A stretch of DNA of 64,000 bases from Lotus japonicus (GCF_012489685.1 NC_080046.1:62883984-62947983), one strand, 5' to 3'. Shown: positions 50,470 through 61,990, counted from the stretch's first letter. Notes: a model not told the origin generated them from the sequence alone. Translations and numbers: made by a program.

Positions 50470-51080
50470 ATTAGGTTGAAGCTACCTTGAAGCATCCAGG
50501 CAGGAACCCTGACTTCATTCATCCTCCCTTCGGGACCTAATCACATACACAGTTGAGAGAAACTGTTATTGTAAACACAATTGATTATTGAGAATCAATA
50601 AAGGGAGCTATAGCTACTCTATAGCCGCAGAGGTAGGCATAATTTGCCGAACTGCGTGACCAAAGTTTCCTGTGTGGTTTATTCGTGCTTTCTCGCTCTA
50701 TCGTACTGTCTGAATCAAGGTGGAGTTCGAGTGTCAGAGCGCAGCAGACATGTTGACCAAGTCAATCACCACCAATCCTGAAAATCAGAGTCAAGAAACT
50801 GAAGCAACAGATCATCACAAGGGAGTTTGGAATTCGCCAAGGTGGAGATTGTTGGAAATTGGCTCATTAGGACAAATTTTCCTAATGAGTCAATTCCCAA
50901 CATACACAATTAACAAAAACTAAACATTGAGAACATGTTACATCAAGTGTGTAGATCAATTAACTAAAGTATTTAATTTGAGTCCCTATGAATATTGAAG
51001 CTACGTTAAATACTTGGTAGAGTAGAGCGTATATGTGTTTTAGATAATAAAAATAGAGTGCACGAAGGAAAAAGAAGGTC
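50470..51080 (+). mobile_element. Internally deleted Ty1-copia retrotransposon remnant
   Basis: From left to right: an LTR R/U5-like stretch (GAGCTATAGCTACTCTATAG, CCGAACTGCGTGACC, TTTATTCGTGCTTTCTCGC), then the very end of pol (SAADMLTKSI at about 50740-50770), then the polypurine tract AAGGTGGAGAT at 50839-50849, then TGTTGGAAATTGGCTCATTA from 50850, the start of a 3' LTR. Between the LTR-like part and the pol end almost the whole internal region is missing. The element is non-functional. The right limit is uncertain because a Tourist-like MITE starts at 51086. Confidence 0.75.
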
Positions 51081-51085
51081 CATTA

Positions 51086-51789
51086 GAGCATCTCCAATGC
51101 AAGGTTCTTAGTTCTTATTTTTGAGTTAAGAACTGAGTTCTTAACCATTAAAGATGCTGACATGGAGTTCTTAGTTCTTAAAAATAAGAACTCTATTCTT
51201 ATATAAGGAGTTTTACTTTTTGAGTTCTTTGTATAAAAAATTATTTTTTTCTCTCATCCAAATTACTTTATTACTTTATAGTTTTGTTTTATTACTTTGT
51301 AAAAATAAAAGTATAAATAATGTAGTTGGTGAGACCAAATGAATAGTGATAAGAACTAAGAACTCATGGTTGGAGCAAAATTGCTTGAGAGTCGCTTAAG
51401 CACATGGGGTAATACGAGCCCATATAAATAGTGCTAAGAATTAAGAATTACTCCCTCCGTTCCTGATCTTTTGTTGTTTTAACTTTTGGTCTAAATTCCA
51501 AAACTTTTGTTGTTTTACGAACCCAATGCATTTTTTTTTCAATTTATTCCATGTATACCCTTATTTAATACTATATCTCTCACCTACCACTTCTTATTTT
51601 CACCAATCAAAATTATAAAAAGTTTTTTAACCAATAACTATCATTCTCTTTCTTCACTTTATCTTAACATTAAATAAGGGTGTTTATGTCAACAAATATA
51701 TCAATAATTACACTCTTAAACAATGTGCATAACCTTAAACAACAAAAGATCGGGAACGGAGGGAGTAAGAATTAGCATTGAAGATGCTC
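51086..51789. mobile_element. Tourist-like (PIF/Harbinger) MITE, copy B, interrupted
   Basis: GAGCATCTCCAATGC at the left and GCATTGAAGATGCTC at the right, flanked by TTA on both sides (51083-51085 and 51790-51792). The body matches copy A at 26118-26491 (AAGAACTGAGTTCTTAACCA, CTTATATAAGGAGTTTTACT, GGAGCAAAATTGCTTGAGAG). Removing the nested 315-bp element and one TA leaves about 387 bp, close to copy A's 374. Confidence 0.9.
51451..51765. mobile_element. Stowaway-like MITE nested inside Tourist copy B
   Basis: CTCCCTCCGTTCCTGATCTT at the left and AAGATCGGGAACGGAGGGAG at the right are inverted over about 30 bp (continuing into TTGTTGTTT / AAACAACA), flanked by TA at 51449-51450 and 51766-51767. 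It is 315 bp without an ORF. It shares its outer 14 bp with the element at 12053-12358, but its body differs, so it is a different subfamily. Confidence 0.9.
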
Positions 51790-52224
51790 TTATATTGCTG
51801 TGCAGCATGGATATATGTTTCACTTTAACTTAAGTTAATCATTCATTTAGCCAAAAATATTCATGCCAAACCGGTGCGTGGGTGGGAGGGTAGATGCTGT
51901 TACTACAAATCAAAAGAAAGCAGCAAAGCCTCCATAGTCCATTCCAAGGCTCATGTGATCTAATTTCAACATTTTGTAATCATGTGGTACTATTCCAAAG
52001 GTGTGCCCACTGCCCAATATTTACTATCTTAACATGGAACATGCGCCACCTCTTGTGTTACTAATTACTGATATATTGGAAGTCGGCATGGGCATGGCCA
52101 CCAAGCCAAGTGGCACGTTCAATTATGTTCTGATCGGTCCAAACAATTATTCCGTTCATTATTGTCTTTAAACGGTGCAAAATACTGACAATTAAATGAA
52201 CATTAAGTTGGTCACTCAGAACGA

Positions 52225-52425
52225 CTAAAATAAAATTTTCACAATCACATCGTTGGTAAACACACTCATACTAATGGTGGTAGCTACAACACCTTGTCTG
52301 TTTTCTTTTCTTCTTTCAAAAATATCTTTTGATAGAGGGGGTTCTTGCTTTTGAGCTTCGCTGTAACACAACCACATTATTGTTAAACAAATAAAATAAA
52401 ACGTTGTTGCGGACATGACTCCCAT
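52225..52425 (-). CDS. Possible small secreted or membrane peptide, hypothetical
   Basis: A 66-aa ORF from ATG at 52425 begins with a hydrophobic stretch (SATTFYFICLTIMWLCYSEA), then charged sequence (KDIFERRKENRQG). The shape fits a signal peptide plus short mature peptide, but there is no homology I recognise, no conserved cysteine spacing and no clear promoter. It may be a chance ORF in repeat-rich DNA. Confidence 0.18.
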   Translation of the reverse strand: MGVMSATTFYFICLTIMWLCYSEAQKQEPPLSKDIFERRKENRQGVVATTISMSVFTNDVIVKILF

Positions 52426-52576
52426 CCCTACCCCCTCCCCAACAAAGTTATAAGCGATGGCATTGAATTCCTCACAGTCACAGTGCAATTAATGGGTTTT
52501 AAATTGTCTAGACGAAAGAAAAAATAATAATTTGACCCGGTGATGAGAAAATATATACTAGTATTAGAATTTAGAT

Positions 52577-52628
52577 ATAGGTTGGGGTTGGGGGAGGTCC
52601 AGAGATCGATTCCTGGCAGGGAAAAAAA
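52577..52628 (+). mobile_element. 5'-truncated SINE fragment with short TSD
   Basis: The sequence GGGGGAGGTCCAGAGATCGA plus TTCCTGGC resembles the box-B half of the SINEs at 23747 and 39106, followed by an A-run. AATTTAGAT at 52568-52576 is repeated at 52629-52637. Box A is missing. Confidence 0.6.
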
Positions 52629-54923
52629 AATTTAGATTTATTACATGACTTTGGGGTAGAGTCAAGTAATGGTCCGTCTGACTTGTTTAGGCTCACAAAA
52701 GCTCACTTCATGAACAAGCCTACATTTTATCTCGCCATAACTCACTTATGATCGCAAGTTATGCGGGCCAACCAGTGCGCCTAGACCCATATACCAACAT
52801 TCACTTGGTTAAATCATGGTAACATCCAACCGGACCATTTAGTACCAATCCATTTTGGCACGCGATACTACGCCGATCCTAAAAGAAGTCGTACTAGGAT
52901 TGCAAGCGCAAATCCTAAAAGAAAAGGTTTCTGGAATCCACCAGAAAGGGAGATAGCCAGTGCTAAAACCCTAGAAAATAAAGTGGAATCCACCAGAGTT
53001 AATAAAGTGGAATCCACTAGAGTTTGAGAGAAACCTCTTGAATTTTATTATCAAAAACTTATTATGGCTCATACCTTACAACTGCTTAAATAGAGAAATA
53101 GGAAAACCCTAATGAAACTAAAAATATTCTATTCTAAAATTAAAAGATCATATTCTGAAAATAAAAAGATTCTAATATGAAAATAAAAGATCCTAATCAA
53201 AAGTTAATAAAATATACAAATTAAAAGATCCAACCACAAATAAATAAAATTACTAAAATACTAAAAATATCCTAAAAAGCTCCTACATCATGTACCAAGC
53301 TAGAAAAATCCAGCTCATAACAACCCTACAATTCACCTAGTCCTAACCCAAGTAGATTACAGGTTATGCGGGCCAACTTGCAGGTATGGGCCCATATACC
53401 CAGCTCTACGGGTCCCGAGATTAATCTACTAAAAGAAGAAAAGAGGGCAACACAGGTTGGCACAATTGGTTGTAGCAACCGGAGTAAGCCTCATTTTAAT
53501 TTTCAAAGGTATGTGTTCAATTCTCCTAGCGGCCTTTAAAATCCCAAGTTTGTTGGACAACCATCAAGGATATCTCATGGCACTCTAGGGCTAATTGTGT
53601 AACGGCGAACCCTCCTGCCGATAATTCTTAGAGTATATAGGTCTTTGTTAACCTCCCCAATATGTCATTTGTGCCTTCTCCGGATGGTATGGAGGTGCTC
53701 CTCGATCTTTCCTACAATTTTCTTCATACCATAAAAAAATCTCTTGTGGCATGTTTCAAGATTTGATATGATATGTTGTGTCCATTAGGTACTATTTATG
53801 AAATTAAATTATATAAATGGAATGATACTCACCCAAACAAACGAAAGGTTCAGGATATTATTTGAAAATCAACTTCTTATGTTTGTACCGACTAAAGTTC
53901 AAATAGATCACATTTTTTTTGGGTGCACGCCAAATGAAAAACATGCCTCATGTTATATAAAATAAAAAATATGAAGTCACCTACTGACCATCTCACTGCC
54001 TACTATTTCATGAAGGCGTTTTCTATTACAAATGAAGTTTAATAATTATATACTGAGCGTAGAAAAAAAATATGTAGAAAAAAATATATAGATATTGAAC
54101 CATGATATACTATTTTTTCACATAAAATAATAAAATATTAAACTTTTTTGTTGATATAAGTCATTTTAACTTGTGGAGCTTATTTTTTCTCAATCCATGG
54201 TAGACGAAAGCTTAAGAACTAGGAGGAGTGATAATGTGGGTTTGATCTGGCAAGGCTTAATGGAGGTGAGTAAGATAATCCAGCTTGCAAACCCGCATAA
54301 CCTGCCCTGCTCAAATTGACAATCCAAGCTGGCCAACCCACACGACCAACTTAATTACCTTATCTTTTTAGAAAATGTATTATGAAATGTATTTTGAGTG
54401 GGTTTGGTAGACCGACCTGTCAATTTGTTAAAAATCATTTCTTTAATTTTTACTTGCGAGCCAACTCTTCATTAAGCAGACTAATTGATTTTTCTAACTT
54501 GTTTTCTCTGGCGGGCCAACTCGCTCCAGCTCACTAGGTAGGTTGTGAGCGAGGCAAGTTGACCCGCATTGCCATCCCTTTAAGAACTAGCTAGTTTAAT
54601 TTAATTTATTAATTGCAAATTCAAAACATACCACGATAATTTATGGTCCATACCCTAAAAAGAATTGAATTAATTTACCAGTTGATCATCATCATTCATT
54701 CATCCCAATTCCCACATGAAAACACGAACTAATATTAAAGTTAAAATGCCACTAAAGACGTGGTCCTCGTTAATTAATTTAAAAGTTAAATTAGTGGTTG
54801 TTTTGATTTGATTTCACGCACGAGTTAATTGATTCTTAAAAGCAGTGACACCCTGGTAGCGACACGTCTCACAATTTGTTAAACGGTTTCGTATGAGGAG
54901 GTAGTGGTACACTTACACAGTAA

Positions 54924-55110
54924 CATGTGCCGCAAAACCTTAAAAACCGTGGAACACGTGCCTTAAACACTAACAACACAACCCTTTGTTGTTGTCTTTT
55001 TCTTCCCCGCCGAACTTTAATATTGGTGTGCTGTTCTTGTGCTTTACGTGTTCTTTTCCAACTGCGTTTTTCTCACATACAAATCAAATCAAATCATATA
55101 TATATATATT
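54924..55110 (+). promoter_or_regulatory. JAZ promoter: G-box, CATGTG and TATA box
   Basis: CATGTG at 54924-54929 and the palindromic G-box CACGTG at 54955-54960 lie upstream of a long TATA tract at 55096-55109, which sits about 80-90 bp before the ATG at 55187. Known: MYC2-type bHLH factors bind G-box variants in JAZ promoters, giving jasmonate-induced feedback. That this applies here is inferred. Confidence 0.55.
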
Positions 55111-55186
55111 TCGCCATTCCACTCTTCTTTATCTCAATAGCTTTATCTTTATTTTCTCTTCTCTCTTGTTCAAACTTGAAGCAAAG

Positions 55187-57210
55187 ATGAGGAGGAATTG
55201 CAACTTGGAACTTCGCCTTTTTCCTTCTTCCTACGATTCCAGCCACCACCACGATAACCACCCCATGTAAGTACTAAGTAGTAGCTTGGTTTTCATTTTC
55301 CTTATCTTTGTGACTGATTATATACCCCTCTATATGAATTCTTAATTTGATTTTCTAATTGTGGTCATTTTTGTTTCTTCAGGGTAGAAGAAAGTAGTAA
55401 GAGTCCAATGCAAAATTACTTCCAGCAGCAGGAAAACCAACGGCCGCTGACCATTTTCTATGAAGGGAAGATTTGTGTTGCAGATGTCACAGAGCATCAG
55501 GTATATATACATACATATTTATGTTCACATTATAGTATTCTTTTCCCCTTCACAATTCAATTGCCTCTGTTTTTGGGTGTTATACTAGTACTAGAGCAGT
55601 AGTTATGTAGGAACTCAACTTTTAAGCACATAATACATTAGGGTAATCATCTGAAAGCTATTATGTATTATAATTTGATTCTTCTTAATTAATTAGACAA
55701 TTAATACGCCATCGATCGTTCTCATTAGCTAGTTTTAAATATGTGGCTGATTTGACTATGCAACACCATACAATTTAGTTTTAGACCTCCATGTAAAACA
55801 GATGGAGGATGAATTTATTGCTAGCTAGTTAGTTAAACCCAATAGATCAACAGATTCCGGTATCACTACAATTTGGTTTTGGTGTGTACAACGTAATAGG
55901 CATGGGAAATTTCAGTGACTAGCTAGTTTATTGGTTATTGTTCATGAAGTGAATTTTGGAAACTAAGATAAGATACAAAGAACTCAATTCCTAAAAAAAA
56001 ACAAATAACTCAATTCAAAATTTATCTTATTCAAAAGTGAACATGAGATCGCATGCAATCCCTTCTTTATACATGTAAATCCTAGCTTGATACACAACTG
56101 CCCAAAACCACATGGCTATAGGTGCCAAACTTGGGGTTGTGTGTTTGACCTAATCAATAAAATATATATATCTAAGGACACAATAGATCATGTGATTACC
56201 CATCCTCTTTGACATAGACGACCTAAGTCTGCTCAAACCTAAGCATGTTGTTCACTTCTGAAAAATAAGCCAACTCTTTTTGCCCAAATATATCCGGGCT
56301 CAAACAAATAACTTTGGCACAGTCGCACATCTATATCCAAATTGCCCGTATCAATCCAATTATAAAGAAAAAGAAGTTGATTGAAAAACGTTATAATAAG
56401 ATATGGATTCACAGATTATTTTAATTCTGGATTTTGAATTAAAGATAGGGAGAGAACTAATTTGAGTGAATTTCTATTTTTAGGTTAAGTTTTATCACGT
56501 TGTTCTTTGAAAGATTATCACCAACTAATTATCATTTTGGTTTTCAAATATCTTCAAAATTAATTATGAAATGTAATTAGGCATTTTGTCACATGAAACC
56601 GCGTGGAAAATATGAAACGTTTGTTGCCGTCAAGTTGGTGGTAAACCGATAGAATAAAAGTAAAAGGGCGTAAGAAATAGACATGGAGCGGTAGGTGGTG
56701 TTAGTATCTAAGATAGGATCGAGTTTAGTGTCTGCAAGTTGATAGTGTTTGTGAATATCTTGGAGCTTGATGTGATGTGAACAAGTTGGAACCCATACAT
56801 TACACATATTGTTTGACTTCAAAGATAACACGCAGATCATAAGAAATTTCTCATATCATCATGATTGTATATATCTTTGGTACATGCTTGTCATTTTTAA
56901 ATGAGGTCAATTGTTTATTTATATTTAATTAGAATGATATTAATTTTAATTAATGGAATCAAAGAATAACGAGTGGGTTGGTGTAATGCATATGCAGGCC
57001 AAATCCATCTTGATGCTAGCACATAAAAAAGTGGAGGAGGAAATTAGAATGAGAACACCAACGGGGGCAGAACCATCTACACCAACAATAGTGCAATCTC
57101 CTCATCATGTGCATAGCCCTGGCACTGGTCTTTCCATGAAAAGATCATTGCAGCAGTTCCTCCAGAAGAGAAAAACTAGAGTCCAAGAAGCTTCACCATA
57201 CCATCGCTAG
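55187..57210 (+). CDS. JAZ8-type TIFY transcriptional repressor
   Basis: Exons 55187-55266, 55383-55500 and 56998-57210 give 136 aa, with intron phases 2 and 0. Residues 7-11 are LELRL, an LxLxL EAR motif near the N terminus. The TIFY motif is TIFYEG at residues 50-55 within a ZIM domain (PLTIFYEGKICVADVTEHQA). The Jas region is about residues 111-134 (LSMKRSLQQFLQKRKTRVQE...SPY). The LPIARR-type degron core of canonical JAZ proteins is absent, as in JAZ7/JAZ8. Known: JAZ8 represses MYC factors, recruits TOPLESS directly through its EAR motif and resists COI1/JA-Ile-induced degradation. Inferred: the same behaviour, in the nucleus. The order next to the DUF1365 gene matches Arabidopsis At1g30130-At1g30135. 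Intron 2 is 1497 bp. Confidence 0.93.
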
Positions 57211-59331
57211 CTAAATGTGAAAAGGACAGAGCAAATGCTTTTTTTTTCTTTTTTTTCTTTGTTTTATGAGAGAGCTAGCCTATGTAGAATCCATTGTTTC
57301 ATGATCTTCTTCTCTTTTGTTCTTTCTAGGTTAATTTCCTCACACTTGTAATCTTTTTTTTCCAGTTCTTGTTTGAAATACATAATTGGAAACTTACATT
57401 AAAATTGATTTTGGCTGAAAAATCAGGTAAACTTCTAATTAAGCTAGTGTGAATAGCTTTGGAACAAACACGATTCATATGAGAGTCTTTACACTAAGTA
57501 TTTGATTAGTTTCAAGCTCAATCTTTGAAATTCGGGTTTGAATTCAAATGTCTTTCTTCTCATCTTTATAACTCAGATTTTTATTTTAGTCAAAAATTAG
57601 GTCTTTGATACCTAATTTAGATATCATGAGGATATAACTCGAATCTTCCTAACTTTGTGTTTGCTGGTTATCAACTAGAACACATGCTTTTTCTTCTTTC
57701 TCTATACTTTGAAAGTATTGATCTATCACACCTTCAACTTCTTTTAAGCCTTATGAAAGGTCTTGATCATTAACTTTGAATTCATTAGTTATTCTATAGT
57801 GTCAACGAATATCCAATCATGTTTTGACATTGTACAAAATTCGTAGTTATTCTTTAAATTGAAAGGATTTTTTTTTTCTAACCAATGACTTTTTTTGTCA
57901 TTGATGGGTGTATGTAACCCGGTTGAAAAATTATGACAATCAGAATGATTTTTGTGGGTAGAAATTTGGGTCATCACCACTCCGATTATGCTATGTACAA
58001 TTATTTATTAATACATGGTTTTTTTTAAGCAGTATAGTGACCAAACTTTCACCATTATAGGGTCTATAGAGGGTCAGATTGATGCAATAATAGAACCAAA
58101 GACTACTAGGTCACTAATACAAGGCAATAACCTATAACCATTCCATTAAAGCTGATCTCATGTGCTCATTTGCAATCATTTTTGAAAATTTATGTGTATC
58201 TTTTACTAGTTGCAGGACATAAGTGCATCTTAAGCTCTCTACTAAGATGCAATAGATACCTTATCTCAATAGGCATATATCTCAATAAGATGATTCCACA
58301 TAAGGTATATATAGCTAGGAATTCCATAATTAGTTAAACATTAAGTATAACATCAAGTAAAGTGCGGCATACCATCATCATATCCCAATATAACAGGTAC
58401 AAATGAGTTTGAGGATCATACATAGGCATATAGCTTTAGGCTGAGCCATCTTGTGTCTGGCTGTGAGAGAAATCATGATAGCCATTGATACCAAAGCATT
58501 TGTTGTCATGTGTATCTTGCTTACATCATTAAGAGTACGTGGTCAGAACCTATTTTAAGCAAAACAAATCAATTGTTCAAGATTGTTTCAATTTCTGTCA
58601 AATGTCCTTTCATTCAACTTACAGTTTTTAAGGCTCCAAAGGAAGAAACAGGCCAATAATCTGGATATTAACCAATTCAGAGTTAATTTTTTAAAAGATG
58701 GGGTAACATACATCGTATTCTGCTGCTCATAAAATCCAAAGGTGTACACACTAGGTTCAGACCATACTTGCACGCTTCCAAGAATGACATTGACAACACC
58801 AATGCACCATTCCTCTCATAGTACTGGGAAGCATTCATTCAGCTCTTGTTTTGCAGGTCTTGATTAATATGCAAGAAATCATCTTGCGGGCTCATCAAAC
58901 AAGTTGAGTACTATGGATAGAGAGGGAACAGAACAATTTGTAAAAGCATATTGATTATAGATAGATATGTTTTGTTAGATTGAATTTATGAATACGTGTG
59001 TGTTTGAATTTCAGTTTGCAAAACAGAGTTTGGGTCAAAGTGAGTTGGTTGTAATGTGATTTATAACCCCAAAATAAAGTTTGGGGTTGAAAGTATGTTG
59101 AATGAATGTAGAAGTGACCAGAGTTGATATGAAAGTTGGTTTAGGGCAAAAAGTGGGTTGGGTGAATGTGATTTTTAATTTTCCAAACATAATGGCACAA
59201 AGTTACATACGACTCGAAAGTACTTTTGAATGTCCCAACTGAAAAACAAACAAACCCTACAATTTTGTTGCAACATATATTGAATTCAAGATTATCGTTT
59301 CGTATTGTTTGAAGTAGTATCAATATCAATA
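57211..59331. other. Intergenic region after the JAZ gene
   Basis: Starts with a T-rich JAZ 3' UTR. From about 57420 to 59330 no gene, RNA or complete element was recognised. Around 59010-59170 there are loosely repeated GGGTTGAATGAATG / GGGTTGGGTGAATG phrases of an unclassified dispersed repeat. Confidence 0.55.
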
Positions 59332-59520
59332 TCAATATATATTAGAAAAGAACAACTTCTAGCATGACGTGTCGCTCTCACAGGCCAAGTTAGTGACGTG
59401 TCGCTCCCAGATTAATTCTCACCTGATATTTTACATGTAAGCTCTTTCTCCTTAGCCCCACTTGCCACATGTGCCCTGATTTTTCCTTACCTTATTTCTC
59501 CTTAATAAAAAATACATTTT

Positions 59521-59985
59521 TAAATTTTAGATTTGATTAGGATTTAGGTTTTTTATTTCTTGATTTTATCTTAATTTATTTTTGATTTATTTTAAGAGTA
59601 TTAATTAATTTTTATGGTATTTTTATTAAATTTTCGGATTTTTAATTAATTCCGGATTTTATGAGTTTTTATTGTGATTTGCTAGATTTTGATAGTTTTT
59701 ATCTATTTTTATTTAGTACATTATTAAATTTTAGATTTGATTAGGATTTATGTTGTTTATTTTTGTATTTTATCATAATTTATATTATTATTTATTTTTA
59801 GAGTATTAATTATTTTTTATGGTATTTTTATTGAATTTTCGGATTTTTAATTAATTCCGGATTTTATGAGTTTTTATTGTGATTTGCTAGATTTTGATAG
59901 TTTTTATCTATATTTATTTAGTACATTTTTAAATTTTAGATTTGATTAGGATTTATGTTGTTTATTACATGATTTTATCTTAATA
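59521..59985. repeat. About 205-bp tandem repeat, 2.3 copies
   Basis: TAAATTTTAGATTTGATTAG recurs at 59521, 59725 and 59930. Between these, the two full units share long blocks such as GAATTTTCGGATTTTTAATT/AATTCCGGATTTTATGAG and TTGTGATTTGCTAGATTTTG. It lies just inside the proposed 5' end of the Helitron. Confidence 0.88.
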
Positions 59986-61140
59986 TAAAATCTGTGATAA
60001 GTGATTTAAATCAATAATACATCCCATCAGCAAAAACCCTCTTAAAACCCTGCCTACCTCCACTATCTCCTCCATGGAATTCATCTCCTCCATGCAATTT
60101 TCATCTCATCTCTCCACTGAACGGAACCACCCCCACAAAATCGTCTCATCTCTAAACGGAACCACTTTGCCATCGACTTGCAATCGCATCCCTCCGATTT
60201 GCTGCCTTGGACTGATTGGGAAGGTTGCAGATGGAGGTTTCAAATTATTTTCTTCCTTTGCTTGCATAATATGTTATGGTTTTTTTCAATTTTATTTTAC
60301 TTTACCTTTAACTTTCATTCACTCATGTTTGACTTCAAGGTCAATTTCATTCATCACTTGCCATGCTAATTTCAAATTCTTTTCTTCAGGTTTTTTTTTT
60401 ATAGATATTCCACCAAAAGAGATTATTTGGAAGCCATGAATGGTGAGTCCATTTTATATTCTATATGGAATTTTACAATATTTTGATTTGTTTTTTATGT
60501 TTTCTGATTCTCCTTTGTATGTGATTCTATTTTATTCGTTTTTCTTAATTTGCATCTAAAATTTGTGTCCTATGTTATAGGAGGTGAAACATTGATCTGT
60601 GTATGTTTTGATTAACCTAATCATTGTCAGTGAAGTGGATTGAGGGAGTGAAAGAATTGAGGGGAGAGAAAGGAGAAGTTGTAGATTTTTTTCCTTGCAA
60701 CTCTTTTATTTGGTAATTTTTTCTTTTTGCCTGCTTCTTGCACCGAGGAAATTAATTATTATTGTTGGTGCTTGCAGTTACAACTACAGAACTACATATC
60801 ATGGATGAGATTTTACTGCTTATCTTTGTTCGCTCAAGCTATACTATTGAGGTTAGACTTTTAAAACTGGTGCTATCCTTTCTAATATGCTAAACGCCTA
60901 AACCAATGTTCTAACAATAAATTGATTTCCTTGGCTTCCCTGGAAACATTTGACATGAATTTATCCGTAGGTACAGAACGACAATGAGGTGCATACCTCT
61001 TTCTGACTACATTCTCTGATTCTCAGCTAGCTAAAGATGAAACATGATTGATGACTCAAGATCTTATCTTGCTCTCATTTCAAGTAAGCCACGAAACATG
61101 TGAGACCAGTACTCATGGAGGTTTTTCTCAGTCCATTATA

Positions 61141-61266
61141 TGTATATATTCACCAGATAAGAGATAGAGACGTGTGTTTGGTGTTGCACTACTGTGATGC
61201 ATATGTATATATTCACCAGATAAGAGATAGAGATGTGTGTTTGGTGTTGCACTACTGTGATGCATA
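61141..61266. repeat. 63-bp perfect-frame tandem duplication
   Basis: Two adjacent 63-bp copies starting TGTATATATTCACCAGATAA at 61141 and 61204, differing at one or two positions (GACGTG versus GATGTG). Because 63 is a multiple of three, an open frame reads through both as a 21-residue repeat (YIHQIRDRDVCLVLHYCDAY), but nothing shows it is translated. Confidence 0.9.
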
Positions 61267-61865
61267 TATAGTTTTACTGACTTAGTTCATCAATTCTACA
61301 TCTATCTATCATCATTACATATATTAAAAGTAACTTTTCGAAGACAATATTAGATTTTATAATTAATCATTGTTCTACTATGGTTCAATTAATCAAACTT
61401 TAGTGTGATTGGAAGTCTTGCTTGCATGATTGTGTAATTATCACATTACGATTTAGTATCAGCATATGTTTTTGATTTGGTTATTGTACTTTCAACAACA
61501 GTGCTACATAAAGCAAAGAGTTGTTTTAGTCGTTCAACAAATATAATGGGTCTAAAATTTCTAGAGGGGTTTTCTTCCATTCATCTTCTTTAGTAGCATG
61601 TGATTAGTTTCCCCTTACAAATAGATTTGATTGGTTATGGAAACCACTGGAAGACCATAGCCAAAAATTGGCTTCAATTCATTCTTTGGCTTTCATATCT
61701 GTCTGCAAATTTGATTGCTATCTTTGCACTATCATAGCTAGATTGATGTTGCACATATTGCTATTATGTTTGGTGGTCTTTAGTCTATCATACTCTAACA
61801 TGTCTATCAATCTCACTTCATGAGTTCTTGATTTTCTGTTACTTAGAATGCAGATACGGCTGGAA

Positions 61866-61990
61866 GCTGCTGATTTGGAAGCAAGTTTTATTTGAATTAG
61901 CATGAGTTCATATTAATTCATGTTAAAGTTGGACAACAATCAGGAATAACACCTAGAATTGCTGCTGATTTGGAAGCAAGTTTCATTTGA
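61866..61990. repeat. 30-bp direct repeat 95 bp apart
   Basis: GCTGCTGATTTGGAAGCAAG followed by TTTTATTTGA at 61866 and TTTCATTTGA at 61961, one mismatch. It lies inside the proposed Helitron and may reflect a local duplication. Confidence 0.75.

Larger units (their letters stand above)
49776..55186. other. Intergenic repeat region before the JAZ gene
   Basis: Starts with the DUF1365 3' UTR. It holds a deleted copia element at about 50470-51080, a nested MITE pair at 51086-51789, a SINE fragment at 52577-52628, diverged GC-richer repeats at about 52640-52900 and 54230-54570, and the JAZ promoter at the right end. An open frame at 52225-52425 (minus) is listed separately. No other gene is supported. 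Confidence 0.6.

Noticed and set aside
53455..53620. Possible further tRNA-derived SINE (TTGGCACAATTGG, GTGTTCAATTCTC)
   Set aside because: Box-like motifs are weak and I found no A-tail or flanking duplication.
60074..60439. 121-aa ORF inside the proposed Helitron as a real gene
   Set aside because: It has an ATG, but the second half is T-rich and intron-like, and no family is recognised. At most it is part of a captured fragment.
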